From an uncultured Ruminiclostridium sp. (GTDB taxonomy: Bacteria; Bacillota; Clostridia; Oscillospirales; Ruminococcaceae): a stretch of DNA of 64,000 nucleotides. The notes below the pieces were generated by a model. It made no database searches, had not been told where the DNA came from, and saw nothing but the letters and a program-made list of their open reading frames with translations. The first letter of the stretch is position 1; each line of letters starts with the position of its first letter. This document shows positions 1 through 7,728 of the stretch, one piece after another. The stretch spans positions 1 to 64,000 of the forward strand of contig CANQED010000011.1 in NCBI GenBank assembly GCA_947594425.1, given 5' to 3'. The position numbers and the translations under genes were made by a program.

Positions 1-2
1 TG

Positions 3-67
3 CCCCCTTTCGTTAGACTTTTATTTTGGTGTATCTCTATTATACCATATTGTCTAACAAAAGGGGA
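3..67. repeat. Imperfect inverted repeat downstream of leuS
   Basis: The arms CCCCTTTCGTTAGAC and GTCTAACAAAAGGGG pair over about 14 bp with one mismatch and enclose an AT-rich loop that contains a second small inverted repeat (GGTGTA and TATACC). It lies beyond the leuS terminator at the window edge. It could be a bidirectional terminator or a small repetitive element; its other context lies outside the window. Confidence 0.5.
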
Positions 68-78
68 GCAGTTCAGTC

Positions 79-112
79 CGGGGGGAAACTTTTTTCAAAA
101 AGTTTCCCCCCG
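79..112 (-). terminator. leuS terminator hairpin
   Basis: A long perfect stem (GGGGGAAACTTTTT against its complement) starts a few bases after the leuS stop codon on the minus strand. The T-rich tract is inside the stem, so it is a strong hairpin and likely ends leuS transcription. Confidence 0.65.
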
Positions 113-115
113 ATC

Positions 116-2521
116 TTAAACAGCCACAATATTTACAAGCTTGCCGGGGACGGCTATCTCTTTGCGGATGGTCTTGCCGCTAAGCTGATCTGCGACGGCC
201 TCTTTAGCAAGGCGTATCAGCTCGTCCTTGTCGGCCGAGGCGGGGACGTTTATCCTTGCCTTTATTTTGCCGCATATCTGGACGGCGATTTCAACGGTCT
301 GCTGAACGCAGAGCGCCTCGTCATACCCAACCCACTCGCTCTCGCAGAGTATGCCGAAGCCGAGCGTGCTGTACATCTCCTCGGTGATATGCGGGGCAAA
401 CGGGTACAGCAGTGTAAGCAGCACTTTAAGCTCCGCGCGGTTTATCCTGCCCAGCGAGGTTATCTCGTTTATCAGCGTCATCATAGCGGCTATCGCGGTG
501 TTGAACTTCATAGCCTCTATGTCCTCGCTGACCTTTTTTATCGTGCGGTGCATGCTTGTCATAAGCTCGGGGGAATATTCGTCTCCGTCTACAAGTATAT
601 CTTTCAGCGCCCACACGCGGTCTAAAAATCTCTTGCAGCCCTTGACGCTGCTCTCGCTCCACGGAGCCGCCTGCTCATAGTCGCCCATAAACAATACGTA
701 CACCCTAAGCACATCCGCGCCGTATACGTCTATTATATCGTTGGGGTCGACGACGTTGCCCTTAGACTTGCTCATCTTATCGCCGTCGGGACCGAGCACA
801 AGCCCCTGCGCGGTGCGCTTAGCATAGGGCTCCTCGGTCGGGACAACGCCTATATCGTACAAAAATCTGTGCCAGAACCTCGAATATATCATATGGCGGG
901 TGACATGCTCCATACCGCCGTTATACCAGTCTACCGGCAGCCAGTACTTCATAGCGTCCATAGATGCGAGGCACTCGTCATTGTGCGGGTCGCAGTAGCG
1001 CAAAAAGTACCAGCTCGATCCTGCCCACTGCGGCATGGTGTCTGTTTCGCGCTTTGCGTCGTGCCCGCATTTAGGGCACTTGCAATTGACAAAAGACTCT
1101 ATCTTAGCAAGCGGGCTCTCTCCGTCCGACCCGGGGGCAAAATTCTCCACGGGCGGCAATTTGAGCGGCAATTCGTCATACGGCACGGGTACCATTCCGC
1201 ACTCGGGGCAGTGCACTATCGGTATCGGCTCGCCCCAATATCTCTGGCGGTTGAACGCCCAGTCCTTCATTTTGTACTGTACGCCCTTTTCTCCGCAGCC
1301 GAGCGCCTTAAGGTGCTCGAGCATCTTTTCGATAGCCTCTTTTTTGGTGGTAATGCCGTTAAGTATCTCGGAGTTTACCATCTCGCCGTCGCCTGTGTAC
1401 GCCTCTTTGGATATATCTCCGCCCTTTATGACCTCGATTATATCTATGCCGAACTTCTTGGCAAACTCATAGTCGCGGGTATCGTGAGCGGGCACCGCCA
1501 TAATAGCGCCCGTGCCGTAGCCCATCATTACATAGTCGGAGATATATATCGGTATCTCGCGGCCGTTTACGGGATTTATCGCGGTAAGCCCGTCTATCCT
1601 TACGCCCGTCTTGTCCTTAACGAGCTGGGTGCGCTCGAACTCGCTCTTTTTCGCGCATTCGGTGCGATAGGCGCAAAGAGCGTCATAATTCTTAAGGCTG
1701 TCCTTATACTTTTCGATAAGCGGGTGCTCGGGCGCGATAACCATAAAGGTAACGCCGTACAGGGTGTCGGGACGGGTGGTGTATATCCTAAGCTGCTCGT
1801 CAAATTCTTTTATCTTAAAATTGACGAACGCGCCGACCGACTTTCCTATCCAGTTTTCCTGCTGCAGCTTGATATTGGGCAAATAATCGACCTTTTCGAG
1901 CCCCTCGAGCAGCTTCTCGGCATACTCGGTTATGCGCAGATACCATACCTCTTTAGTCTTTTGCACTATCTCGCTGTGGCAAACGTCGCAGTGTCCGCCC
2001 TGCGAGTCCTCGTTGGACAATACGACCTTACAGCTCGGGCAGTAGTTAACGAGCGTCTTATCGCGAAATACCAGCCCGTGCTCGAACATTTTTAAGAATA
2101 TCCACTGCGTCCATTTGTAATAGCTCTCCTCGGTGGTGTCTATCGTTCTCGACCAGTCGAATGAAAAGCCCGCTCTTTTGAGCTGTCCCGTGAATTTTAC
2201 TATATTGCGGTCGGTGACCTGACGGGGGTGCACGCCCGTCTTTATCGCGGTGTTCTCGGTAGGCAGTCCGTACGCGTCAAAGCCCATGGGGAACAGCACA
2301 TTGTACCCCTCAAGCCTGCGCTTGCGGCTTATCACTTCAAGACCCGAATACGCCTTGATATGCCCGATGTGCATACCCGCTCCCGACGGATAGGGAAACT
2401 CGACTAAAGCGTAAAACTTGGGCTTGTCGCTGTTATTCTTAGCCTCAAAGGTCTTATGCTCCTCCCAGTAGCTTTGCCATTTCTTTTCTATCGCGGGAAA
2501 ATCATATTTGCTCTCGCTCAT
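116..2521 (-). CDS. leuS: Leucyl-tRNA synthetase
   Basis: Class I aminoacyl-tRNA synthetase that charges tRNA-Leu with leucine in the cytoplasm. At 801 residues it has the full bacterial LeuRS layout: the HIGH-type signature (MHIGHIKA, about residues 50-57), a zinc-type CPSCK...CDVCH segment near 165-182, the CP1 editing domain with the threonine-rich TTRPDTLYG motif near 250, the KMSKS loop (KMSKSKGN) near 580, and a C-terminal anticodon-binding helical domain. The ATG is preceded by GGAAAGGAAAG. A promoter lies about 440 bases upstream, so the mRNA has a long leader with a terminator just before the gene. I see no T-box GGTGG core in that leader, which is unusual for a Firmicute leuS. Confidence 0.97.
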   Translation of the reverse strand: MSESKYDFPAIEKKWQSYWEEHKTFEAKNNSDKPKFYALVEFPYPSGAGMHIGHIKAYSGLEVISRKRRLEGYNVLFPMGFDAYGLPTENTAIKTGVHPRQVTDRNIVKFTGQLKRAGFSFDWSRTIDTTEESYYKWTQWIFLKMFEHGLVFRDKTLVNYCPSCKVVLSNEDSQGGHCDVCHSEIVQKTKEVWYLRITEYAEKLLEGLEKVDYLPNIKLQQENWIGKSVGAFVNFKIKEFDEQLRIYTTRPDTLYGVTFMVIAPEHPLIEKYKDSLKNYDALCAYRTECAKKSEFERTQLVKDKTGVRIDGLTAINPVNGREIPIYISDYVMMGYGTGAIMAVPAHDTRDYEFAKKFGIDIIEVIKGGDISKEAYTGDGEMVNSEILNGITTKKEAIEKMLEHLKALGCGEKGVQYKMKDWAFNRQRYWGEPIPIVHCPECGMVPVPYDELPLKLPPVENFAPGSDGESPLAKIESFVNCKCPKCGHDAKRETDTMPQWAGSSWYFLRYCDPHNDECLASMDAMKYWLPVDWYNGGMEHVTRHMIYSRFWHRFLYDIGVVPTEEPYAKRTAQGLVLGPDGDKMSKSKGNVVDPNDIIDVYGADVLRVYVLFMGDYEQAAPWSESSVKGCKRFLDRVWALKDILVDGDEYSPELMTSMHRTIKKVSEDIEAMKFNTAIAAMMTLINEITSLGRINRAELKVLLTLLYPFAPHITEEMYSTLGFGILCESEWVGYDEALCVQQTVEIAVQICGKIKARINVPASADKDELIRLAKEAVADQLSGKTIRKEIAVPGKLVNIVAV

Positions 2522-2548
2522 TATTATCTTTCCTTTCCTTTGTGAAAT

Positions 2549-2577
2549 AAAAAACGTCCGCCTCTTTCAGACGAACG
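2549..2577 (-). terminator. Possible attenuator terminator in the leuS leader
   Basis: On the minus strand, CGTTCGTC pairs with GGCGGACG around a 7-base loop and is followed by six T residues, all inside the leader and about 28 bases before the leuS ATG. The position is that of an attenuator. No recognised antiterminator such as a T-box is seen. Confidence 0.6.
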
Positions 2578-2580
2578 TAA

Positions 2581-2854
2581 GCATACGGGAGTCGAACCCA
2601 AGCCGGTTTTTACGGGCATCTTTCCGCCCATACTTCGTCGTCCTCGCTCGACATACATACAGTATGCCTTCGTTCGGTCTCCTCGTCTGGACGAAAATCT
2701 GCTCCGTAAAAACTGCTGCGCACCCCACGGCGAATGAATTTGAGGTGATTTTTGTCACTTGAGGCGCAGGCAGGCTGACGCCTGTCAAGACGAAAGGGGC
2801 GAAAAGCGCCCAAAGGCATCGTCGTGGGGCGGCTCGGGTTCGGCTCCCGTATGC
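2581..2854. repeat. 274-bp element with 25-bp terminal inverted repeats in the leuS leader
   Basis: Both ends carry the motif GCATACGGGAGYCGAACCC followed by RAGCCG, in opposite orientation (2581-2606 and 2829-2854, two or three mismatches). The ends resemble a tRNA T-arm (GGGTTCGACTCCC). The inside holds smaller inverted repeats, and its open frames are poor and overlapping, so it is probably non-coding. A third partial copy of GCATACGGGAG lies at 2937-2952. It looks like a MITE-type repeat or a structured RNA element transcribed ahead of leuS. Confidence 0.6.
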
Positions 2855-2936
2855 TTATGCCCGCAGTACAACTCCGACCCATGCGCATATGCGCGTCCAA
2901 AGCGGCAAGGGGGCGCAGCCGCTAAGCGAATTGAAC

Positions 2937-2952
2937 GGCCGCTCCCGTATGC
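2937..2952 (-). repeat. Third copy of the GCATACGGGAG motif
   Basis: On the minus strand GCATACGGGAGCGGCC repeats the first 11 bases of the neighbouring 274-bp element in direct orientation relative to its upstream end. It sits close to the predicted start of the leuS transcript and could pair with the distal CTCCCGTATGC arm next to the attenuator. Confidence 0.45.
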
Positions 2953-2966
2953 CTTTTATCGGTAAT

Positions 2967-2995
2967 ATTATACACGGTTTTAGCGTTGTTGTCAA
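2967..2995 (-). promoter_or_regulatory. leuS promoter
   Basis: Minus strand TTGACA, 17-base spacer, TATAAT: a perfect vegetative sigma promoter. Transcription would begin near 2960 and read through the repeat element and attenuator into leuS. Confidence 0.8.
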
Positions 2996-3008
2996 GTTTT
3001 TCGGTAAA

Positions 3009-3773
3009 TTACGAATAATCCACCACGTCGAGCCATGTCAGCAATACCTCGCGCTCTTCTTTGGTATAAAGTCCCGTCGCGAGGGTGGACGCCGCCATAA
3101 TGGGCAGCCATTCCTGCACGTACTTTTTGGAGGTGCCCGTCTTTTGGCAGAATAGCGTAATATACTTCTCGGCAAGCTCGGTAGACTTGAACGACAGCTT
3201 GAGATAAGTCTTGGCTATGTCCGCGCTGGCGTTTCCTATAGACGCGCCGACCCAGTCGATGATGTATACCTCGTCGCTGTCGGTGACGATTATATTCTCG
3301 GGACCGAAATTGCCGTGGCAGAGCTTTATATGCTTAGGCGCGCTGTCAAGGCGGGTCAGCAGCTCGTATTTTTTGATATGGTCGATAACGTCAAGGCTCT
3401 CTATCTGTGCGCGCAGGCTGTCCTTAAGCTTAGTCACGCCCGAAAGGGTATGCTCGTGTATATCGAGCTGTATCTCCACCATATCGTCAAGATAATCGTC
3501 GCGGTTCTCGGGCTCTTCGTCCATTATCTGAGCTAAGGTCTTGCCCTTGATAAACTGGCTCGCAATAGCCCATCTCCCGTCGTCCAGCCTGCATACCTCG
3601 GCGGTGCCGGGGATATTTATATCGGTCTCCTCTATCTTAGAGTTCATAAGCGCCTCGTAAAAGACTATCGTCTTGGGGCAGTCGGGCTTGAATACCTTGA
3701 CCGCGTATTCGCCGCTCTCATATACATCGACAGTAGAGCCTGCCGATATTTGTTTTCCTAATTCAATGCTCAT
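3009..3773 (-). CDS. APH/choline-kinase-like phosphotransferase
   Basis: A 254-residue protein of the protein-kinase-like aminoglycoside/choline phosphotransferase fold. An N-terminal lobe with YAVKVFKP (the ATP-lysine strand) is followed by the catalytic loop motif HGNFGPENI at residues 153-161 and the metal-binding IIDW (Asp173). The usual catalytic Asp of HGD is Asn155 here, so activity may be reduced or the protein may bind rather than phosphorylate. The start was moved 20 codons inside the longest frame to the ATG preceded by GAAAGGAA. The substrate is unknown and resistance should not be assumed. Monocistronic, with its own promoter. Confidence 0.75.
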   Translation of the reverse strand: MSIELGKQISAGSTVDVYESGEYAVKVFKPDCPKTIVFYEALMNSKIEETDINIPGTAEVCRLDDGRWAIASQFIKGKTLAQIMDEEPENRDDYLDDMVEIQLDIHEHTLSGVTKLKDSLRAQIESLDVIDHIKKYELLTRLDSAPKHIKLCHGNFGPENIIVTDSDEVYIIDWVGASIGNASADIAKTYLKLSFKSTELAEKYITLFCQKTGTSKKYVQEWLPIMAASTLATGLYTKEEREVLLTWLDVVDYS

Positions 3774-3824
3774 ATGTTTTTCCTTTCTTTCTGCCGCCGC
3801 TGCGGGCGCGTATCGATACCTTTT

Positions 3825-3853
3825 ATTATACACCGTCAGGTTGACTTTGTCTA
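3825..3853 (-). promoter_or_regulatory. Promoter of the phosphotransferase gene
   Basis: Minus strand TAGACA, 17-base spacer, TATAAT, about 50 bases before the chosen start. Confidence 0.7.
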
Positions 3854-3965
3854 TAGTTTATCAAAAGATTTAACAAATTTGCAATAAATTATTTTGGATT
3901 TTTATGAAAAATGACGAAAATTTATCCCTCGGCAATATTCTTGTCGCCGATATTTTTAAGAATTA

Positions 3966-3994
3966 TTGCAAAAGCCCGCCCGATATGCTAAGAT
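3966..3994 (+). promoter_or_regulatory. Promoter of the decarboxylase-family gene
   Basis: TTGCAA, 17-base spacer, TAAGAT, followed by GGAGGA just ahead of the ATG at 4022. Confidence 0.6.
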
Positions 3995-4021
3995 AAGGTA
4001 TATCGTTTTTTCGGAGGAAGT

Positions 4022-5323
4022 ATGAGTACATCGCCTATACATGACTTTTTGACAAAATACGCCGACAGCGGCACTGTCAGATGCCATATGCCCGGGCATA
4101 AGGGCAAGGAAAACCCCGCCGACATAACCGAGATATCGGGCGCGGACAGCCTATTTGAGAGCGACAACGGCGGCGGCATAATAGAGCAAAGCGAGCGTAA
4201 CGCCGCGCGGATATTTCGGTCGTACAAGACACTCTACTCCTGCGGCGGCAGCACCCTCGCCATAAACGCCATGCTCGCCCTCGCAAAGCTAAATAGCGGC
4301 AAGAGCGAGGTCATAGCCCCGCGGTACAGCCACCGCGCGTTTATCTCCTCGTGTATACACCTCGGGCTGTCGCCCGTGTGGGTGTACCCCGACGAATTTT
4401 TGAGCGCTAAGGTTTCCGCCGAGAATATTGAGCGGCTTATCACGCCTAATACTGCGGCGGTATTTATCACCTCGATAGACTATTACGGCGGTATGTGCGA
4501 CATAGAGCCGATAGCAAGGGTGTGCAAAAGGCACGGCGTACCGCTGCTAATAGACAACGCGCACGGGGCGTATCTCGCGTTTTGCTCGGGCGGGCTGCAC
4601 CCGCTGAGACGCGGCGCGGCTATGTGCGCCGACTCGGCACACAAGACATTGCCCGTGCTGACGGGCGGGGCGTATCTTCATATCGCGGATAAAAAATTCG
4701 CCCCCGACGCTAAGGAGGCAATGAGTATCTTTGGCTCGTCCAGCCCGTCCTATCTTATCCTAGACAGCTTAGACAAATTTAACGCACTGTATATGTCCGA
4801 CCCCGATATTATCGAGCGCGTCTGCGGCATGCTCGATATGCTGAAAGCCGCGCTTAAAGCAAAGGGCGTGCCGCTGTATGACAGCGACCGTATGCGAGTT
4901 ACCCTCGACAGCCTCTCGGCGGGCAGCTCGGGGATATCGACGGCGGAGATATTAAGGCAAAACGGCATAGAATGCGAGTACGCCGACGCGGCACGCTGTG
5001 TGCTGCTTTTCGGTGCGTACACCACCGCCGAGGATATTAAGAGGGTATACGAGGTCTTGACGAGCCGCGACATTTTTCCGAAAGCGACGGGGGTATCAGC
5101 GCTCAAATTTGCGCGGGTGGAAAAGGCCTTAGACCCGCGCGAGGCGTTTTATCTGCCAAAGGAGCTTATCGATATAAATAAGGCGGTCGGGCGTATCTGT
5201 GCAGGGATAACCGCACCCTGCCCTCCGGGCGTGCCGCTCATTATGCCGGGAGAAATAATAAGCGCAGAGGCTGTACGTCAGCTCCGCGCCCTAGGGGTAA
5301 AATATATACAAGTTTTACTTTAA
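4022..5323 (+). CDS. Orn/Lys/Arg decarboxylase-family PLP enzyme
   Basis: A 433-residue fold-type I PLP enzyme of the Orn/Lys/Arg decarboxylase major domain family. It starts with RCHMPGHKG, the typical N-terminal signature, and has IDNAHGAYLAF (PLP-pyridine Asp) and SAHKTLPVLTGGAY with the PLP lysine at Lys208. The C-terminal domain is short, as in the Bacillus YaaO-like group, so arginine or lysine is the likely substrate but this is not fixed by sequence. It may feed polyamine synthesis, matching the carboxynorspermidine synthase-like gene at 17.4 kb. It overlaps the convergent glycosyltransferase gene by 9 bases. RBS GGAGGA. Confidence 0.88.
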   Translation: MSTSPIHDFLTKYADSGTVRCHMPGHKGKENPADITEISGADSLFESDNGGGIIEQSERNAARIFRSYKTLYSCGGSTLAINAMLALAKLNSGKSEVIAPRYSHRAFISSCIHLGLSPVWVYPDEFLSAKVSAENIERLITPNTAAVFITSIDYYGGMCDIEPIARVCKRHGVPLLIDNAHGAYLAFCSGGLHPLRRGAAMCADSAHKTLPVLTGGAYLHIADKKFAPDAKEAMSIFGSSSPSYLILDSLDKFNALYMSDPDIIERVCGMLDMLKAALKAKGVPLYDSDRMRVTLDSLSAGSSGISTAEILRQNGIECEYADAARCVLLFGAYTTAEDIKRVYEVLTSRDIFPKATGVSALKFARVEKALDPREAFYLPKELIDINKAVGRICAGITAPCPPGVPLIMPGEIISAEAVRQLRALGVKYIQVLL

Positions 5324-6262
5324 AATTACGCTCAGCGAATTGTTATCCGCATAGTAGTATTTGTCGGAAGAATAGACCTTAAGCACATCGCGCGCGGTCT
5401 TATAATTGCCGAAAACGTGAGTGTTGGCGGGGTCACCCACCCAACAGCGCACCAGCATGCCGAATACCGTCACCGATACCTTTTTGCGCAGGAGATAATA
5501 ATTTAGCCTGTTCTGCTCGAAAATATTCTCGCTCTCGAAAAATCTTCTCAGCCGCGCATACGACTCGATATAATCCCTCACGTCGCTCTTTTTGAGCGAG
5601 CCGGTGATACTGCCCGAGCGGCGCACATAATTGTACAGGTGATCCTTTATCACCGTTATCGTGTGGGAATAATAGAACAGCTGCGGCATAACGTTTACGT
5701 CCTCAAACTTTATCCCCACGGGGAAAAGTATATTGTGCTCGGTAAAGAGCGAGCGGCGGAACAGCTTGTTCCATACATAGCTGCGCAATGTCACGTCGTG
5801 CAATAGACAGCGCAGCATCACCTTTGACGGGTATACCCCCGCGACAGGCTTAAGCACGCACTTTATCGCATGCTCGCCGTCCTCGCTGGTATTGTAATAA
5901 TTGCAGCACACTATATCCGCGCCCGTATCCGTTGCCGCGCCGTACAGCTTAGACAGATAGTCGTATGCTACAAAGTCATCGCTGTCGACAAAGGCGACAA
6001 ATTCGCCCCGCGCGGCGGCAAGTCCCGTATTGCGCGCGGCGGACAGGCCCCCGTTCTCGCGGTCTATCACTTTTATAAAGCCGAAGCGCTTTGCGTACTC
6101 TCTCGCTATGTCGGCGCTGTGGTCGGGGGTGCCGTCGTTTACGGCGATTATCTCATACGGCAGGGATATGTCCTGCGAGCAGAGCGTGCGCAGGCACTTG
6201 TCGATGTATTTTTCTGTCTTATAAATGGGTACTATTACGCTGATAACAGGGGTTTTATTCAT
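5315..6262 (-). CDS. Family 2 glycosyltransferase
   Basis: A 315-residue GT-A fold glycosyltransferase. The first 110 residues carry the family 2 pattern: ISVIVPIYKTEKYIDKCL, a nucleotide-binding segment, RNTGLAAARGEFVAFVDSDD with the DxD metal site, then a helical C-terminal part ending near the membrane-associated WNKLFRR region. It most likely transfers a sugar to a cell-surface glycan or lipid; donor and acceptor cannot be told. The start is 24 codons inside the longest frame, at the ATG preceded by GGAGG. Monocistronic with its own promoter, convergent with the decarboxylase gene. Confidence 0.9.
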   Translation of the reverse strand: MNKTPVISVIVPIYKTEKYIDKCLRTLCSQDISLPYEIIAVNDGTPDHSADIAREYAKRFGFIKVIDRENGGLSAARNTGLAAARGEFVAFVDSDDFVAYDYLSKLYGAATDTGADIVCCNYYNTSEDGEHAIKCVLKPVAGVYPSKVMLRCLLHDVTLRSYVWNKLFRRSLFTEHNILFPVGIKFEDVNVMPQLFYYSHTITVIKDHLYNYVRRSGSITGSLKKSDVRDYIESYARLRRFFESENIFEQNRLNYYLLRKKVSVTVFGMLVRCWVGDPANTHVFGNYKTARDVLKVYSSDKYYYADNNSLSVILK

Positions 6263-6316
6263 AATATTTCCTCCTTGTATGAAGTCTGTCTTAACTGTAC
6301 TAATCACTGTAATACA

Positions 6317-6345
6317 ATTATACAAGCTATTCATAAATTTGTCAA
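6317..6345 (-). promoter_or_regulatory. Promoter of the glycosyltransferase gene
   Basis: Minus strand TTGACA, 17-base spacer, TATAAT, about 55 bases before the start codon. Confidence 0.75.
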
Positions 6346-6539
6346 TAGTTTTTTGAAAAAATTTTTAATAAAAATGTAATCAAATTATTTAAGTAGATAA
6401 TACTCTTGTTTTACCCGTTTGTCAACGGTTTAGCAGCTTTAAGTTGTCCAAAAGCTGAAAATTTATGTAATTTCCCCTAAAATACAAGAATATTTAATTA
6501 AAAAATGTGAAGAATTTATTAAAGAAAGGGGATGAACGT

Positions 6540-7406
6540 ATGACAAAGCGGCTCAAAAATCCCGCGTATATCGCGGTATTATCGGGGATAGCGTCGATAG
6601 CGGTAATGCTCGGGATATTATTCGCCTCGGTGATAAAGGCGGACGGGGAAAAGACGGGCGGAAAGCTGTTCGGGCTTATGTATCATCAGGTGCTTAAGGA
6701 CCCTGCGGCGCATAACGACTATTGCGTTTCGCCCGACGAGCTTGAGAGCGACCTTAAATTTTTAAAAGAAAACGGCTTTGTGTCGTTTTTGCCCGAGGAG
6801 ATGATAAAAATAGCCGACAGCGGCGCGCCCCTGCCCGAAAAGTCCGTGATGATAACCTTTGACGACGGGTACGAGACTATGCTCGGCTATGTTTTGCCCC
6901 TGCTCGAAAAATACGATATGAAAGCGACAATAAACATAGTGGGGGATTTTACCGACGAGTATACCGCCCTGCCCGATAACGAGAAGAATTTGTCCTTTGC
7001 CTATCTTACGTGGAATGAAGTAAAGCGGCTAAACGACAGCGGCAGGGTGGAGATAGGCAACCACACCTATTATATGCACCGCACAGGCTCTTCGCGGCAG
7101 GGCAGTACCAAAAATTATAACGAGTCGGAGGCGGAGTACAGGGCGGTGCTTTATGCCGACGTGCAAAAGCTGCAATTAAAGCTGTCGCAGCTTATAAACA
7201 AGCGCCCCGCCGCCTTTGCCTATCCTTTCGGTATGATAAGCGACGGCGAGCAGGAGATACTCGAGGGCGCGGGGTTCGAGCTGTTTATGACCTGCCGCGA
7301 ACTGCCGAGCGAGATAGGCGGCACGCCCGTAATTATCAATCGCTACAACCGCGCGCACGGACGCCCCGCCGAGCAGCTGTATTCTCTGTATCTCTCTCAA
7401 CTATGA
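6540..7406 (+). CDS. Polysaccharide deacetylase (NodB domain), membrane-anchored
   Basis: A 288-residue protein with an N-terminal membrane anchor (about residues 8-32) and an extracellular NodB/CE4 domain. Visible motifs are MITFDDGYE (motif 1 with the catalytic and metal Asp), IGNHTYYMH (motif 2 with two metal-binding His) and AFAYPFG (motif 3). It should remove N-acetyl groups from peptidoglycan or another surface polysaccharide. The start was chosen at 6540 because AAAGGGG lies at the right distance, rather than at the upstream ATG. The last 71 bases overlap the end of the convergent YolD-like gene. Confidence 0.88.
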   Translation: MTKRLKNPAYIAVLSGIASIAVMLGILFASVIKADGEKTGGKLFGLMYHQVLKDPAAHNDYCVSPDELESDLKFLKENGFVSFLPEEMIKIADSGAPLPEKSVMITFDDGYETMLGYVLPLLEKYDMKATINIVGDFTDEYTALPDNEKNLSFAYLTWNEVKRLNDSGRVEIGNHTYYMHRTGSSRQGSTKNYNESEAEYRAVLYADVQKLQLKLSQLINKRPAAFAYPFGMISDGEQEILEGAGFELFMTCRELPSEIGGTPVIINRYNRAHGRPAEQLYSLYLSQL

Positions 7407-7728
7407 CGATATCGTATATATCGGCAAAGGGCAATACCGTATCCTCGCCGAGCAGCATAAAGCGCTGTGACGCGTTTATTAGGCTTATCCTGCCGCAGAC
7501 GGTGAGATATTCGCCGTCGAGGTAATACTGCACCGTTATCCTGTCGCCCTTTTGCAGCTGTCTTAACAGGCGGTCGAGCCTGTCCTCCTCGTGGTCGGAC
7601 AATTTTTTTCGCGGGCTTAGCGTAAGCTCGCGTTCTTTTTGTATCAGCGCCTCTTCGAGCCCTTTGAGCGCCGCGAAAGGCATAAACTGCTTTGCGCGCT
7701 CGGATATAGGCATTTCAGCTCTGTTCAC
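7336..7728 (-). CDS. YolD-like protein
   Basis: A 130-residue YolD-like family protein. It has the typical N-terminal ISERAKQFMPFAALKG segment and a C-terminal beta-rich domain (GDRITVQYYLDGEYLTV). YolD proteins are usually encoded next to UvrX-type Y-family polymerases, as in Bacillus subtilis phage SPbeta, and are thought to assist lesion bypass. It starts with GTG that overlaps the polymerase stop codon (GTGA), so it is translationally coupled. The last 24 codons overlap the 3' end of the deacetylase gene on the other strand. Confidence 0.85.
   Translation of the reverse strand: MNRAEMPISERAKQFMPFAALKGLEEALIQKERELTLSPRKKLSDHEEDRLDRLLRQLQKGDRITVQYYLDGEYLTVCGRISLINASQRFMLLGEDTVLPFADIYDIVIVERDTENTAARRGVRARGCSD

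Noticed and set aside
869-2095. Long plus-strand open frame inside leuS
   Set aside because: It is the mirror of leuS. It has no ribosome site, its composition is that of an antisense shadow, and leuS is certain.
2581-2854. tRNA gene suggested by GGGTTCGACTCCC
   Set aside because: The flanking bases do not give a seven-base acceptor stem, and the motif is one end of an inverted repeat.
2610-2900. Open frames inside the leuS leader element
   Set aside because: Several overlapping frames on both strands cover the repeat, none with a ribosome site, and part of one translates the T-arm-like ends. I treat the element as non-coding.
2522-2966. T-box leader of leuS
   Set aside because: No AGGGTGG-ACCGCG core and no specifier stem are visible, although the terminator position fits.
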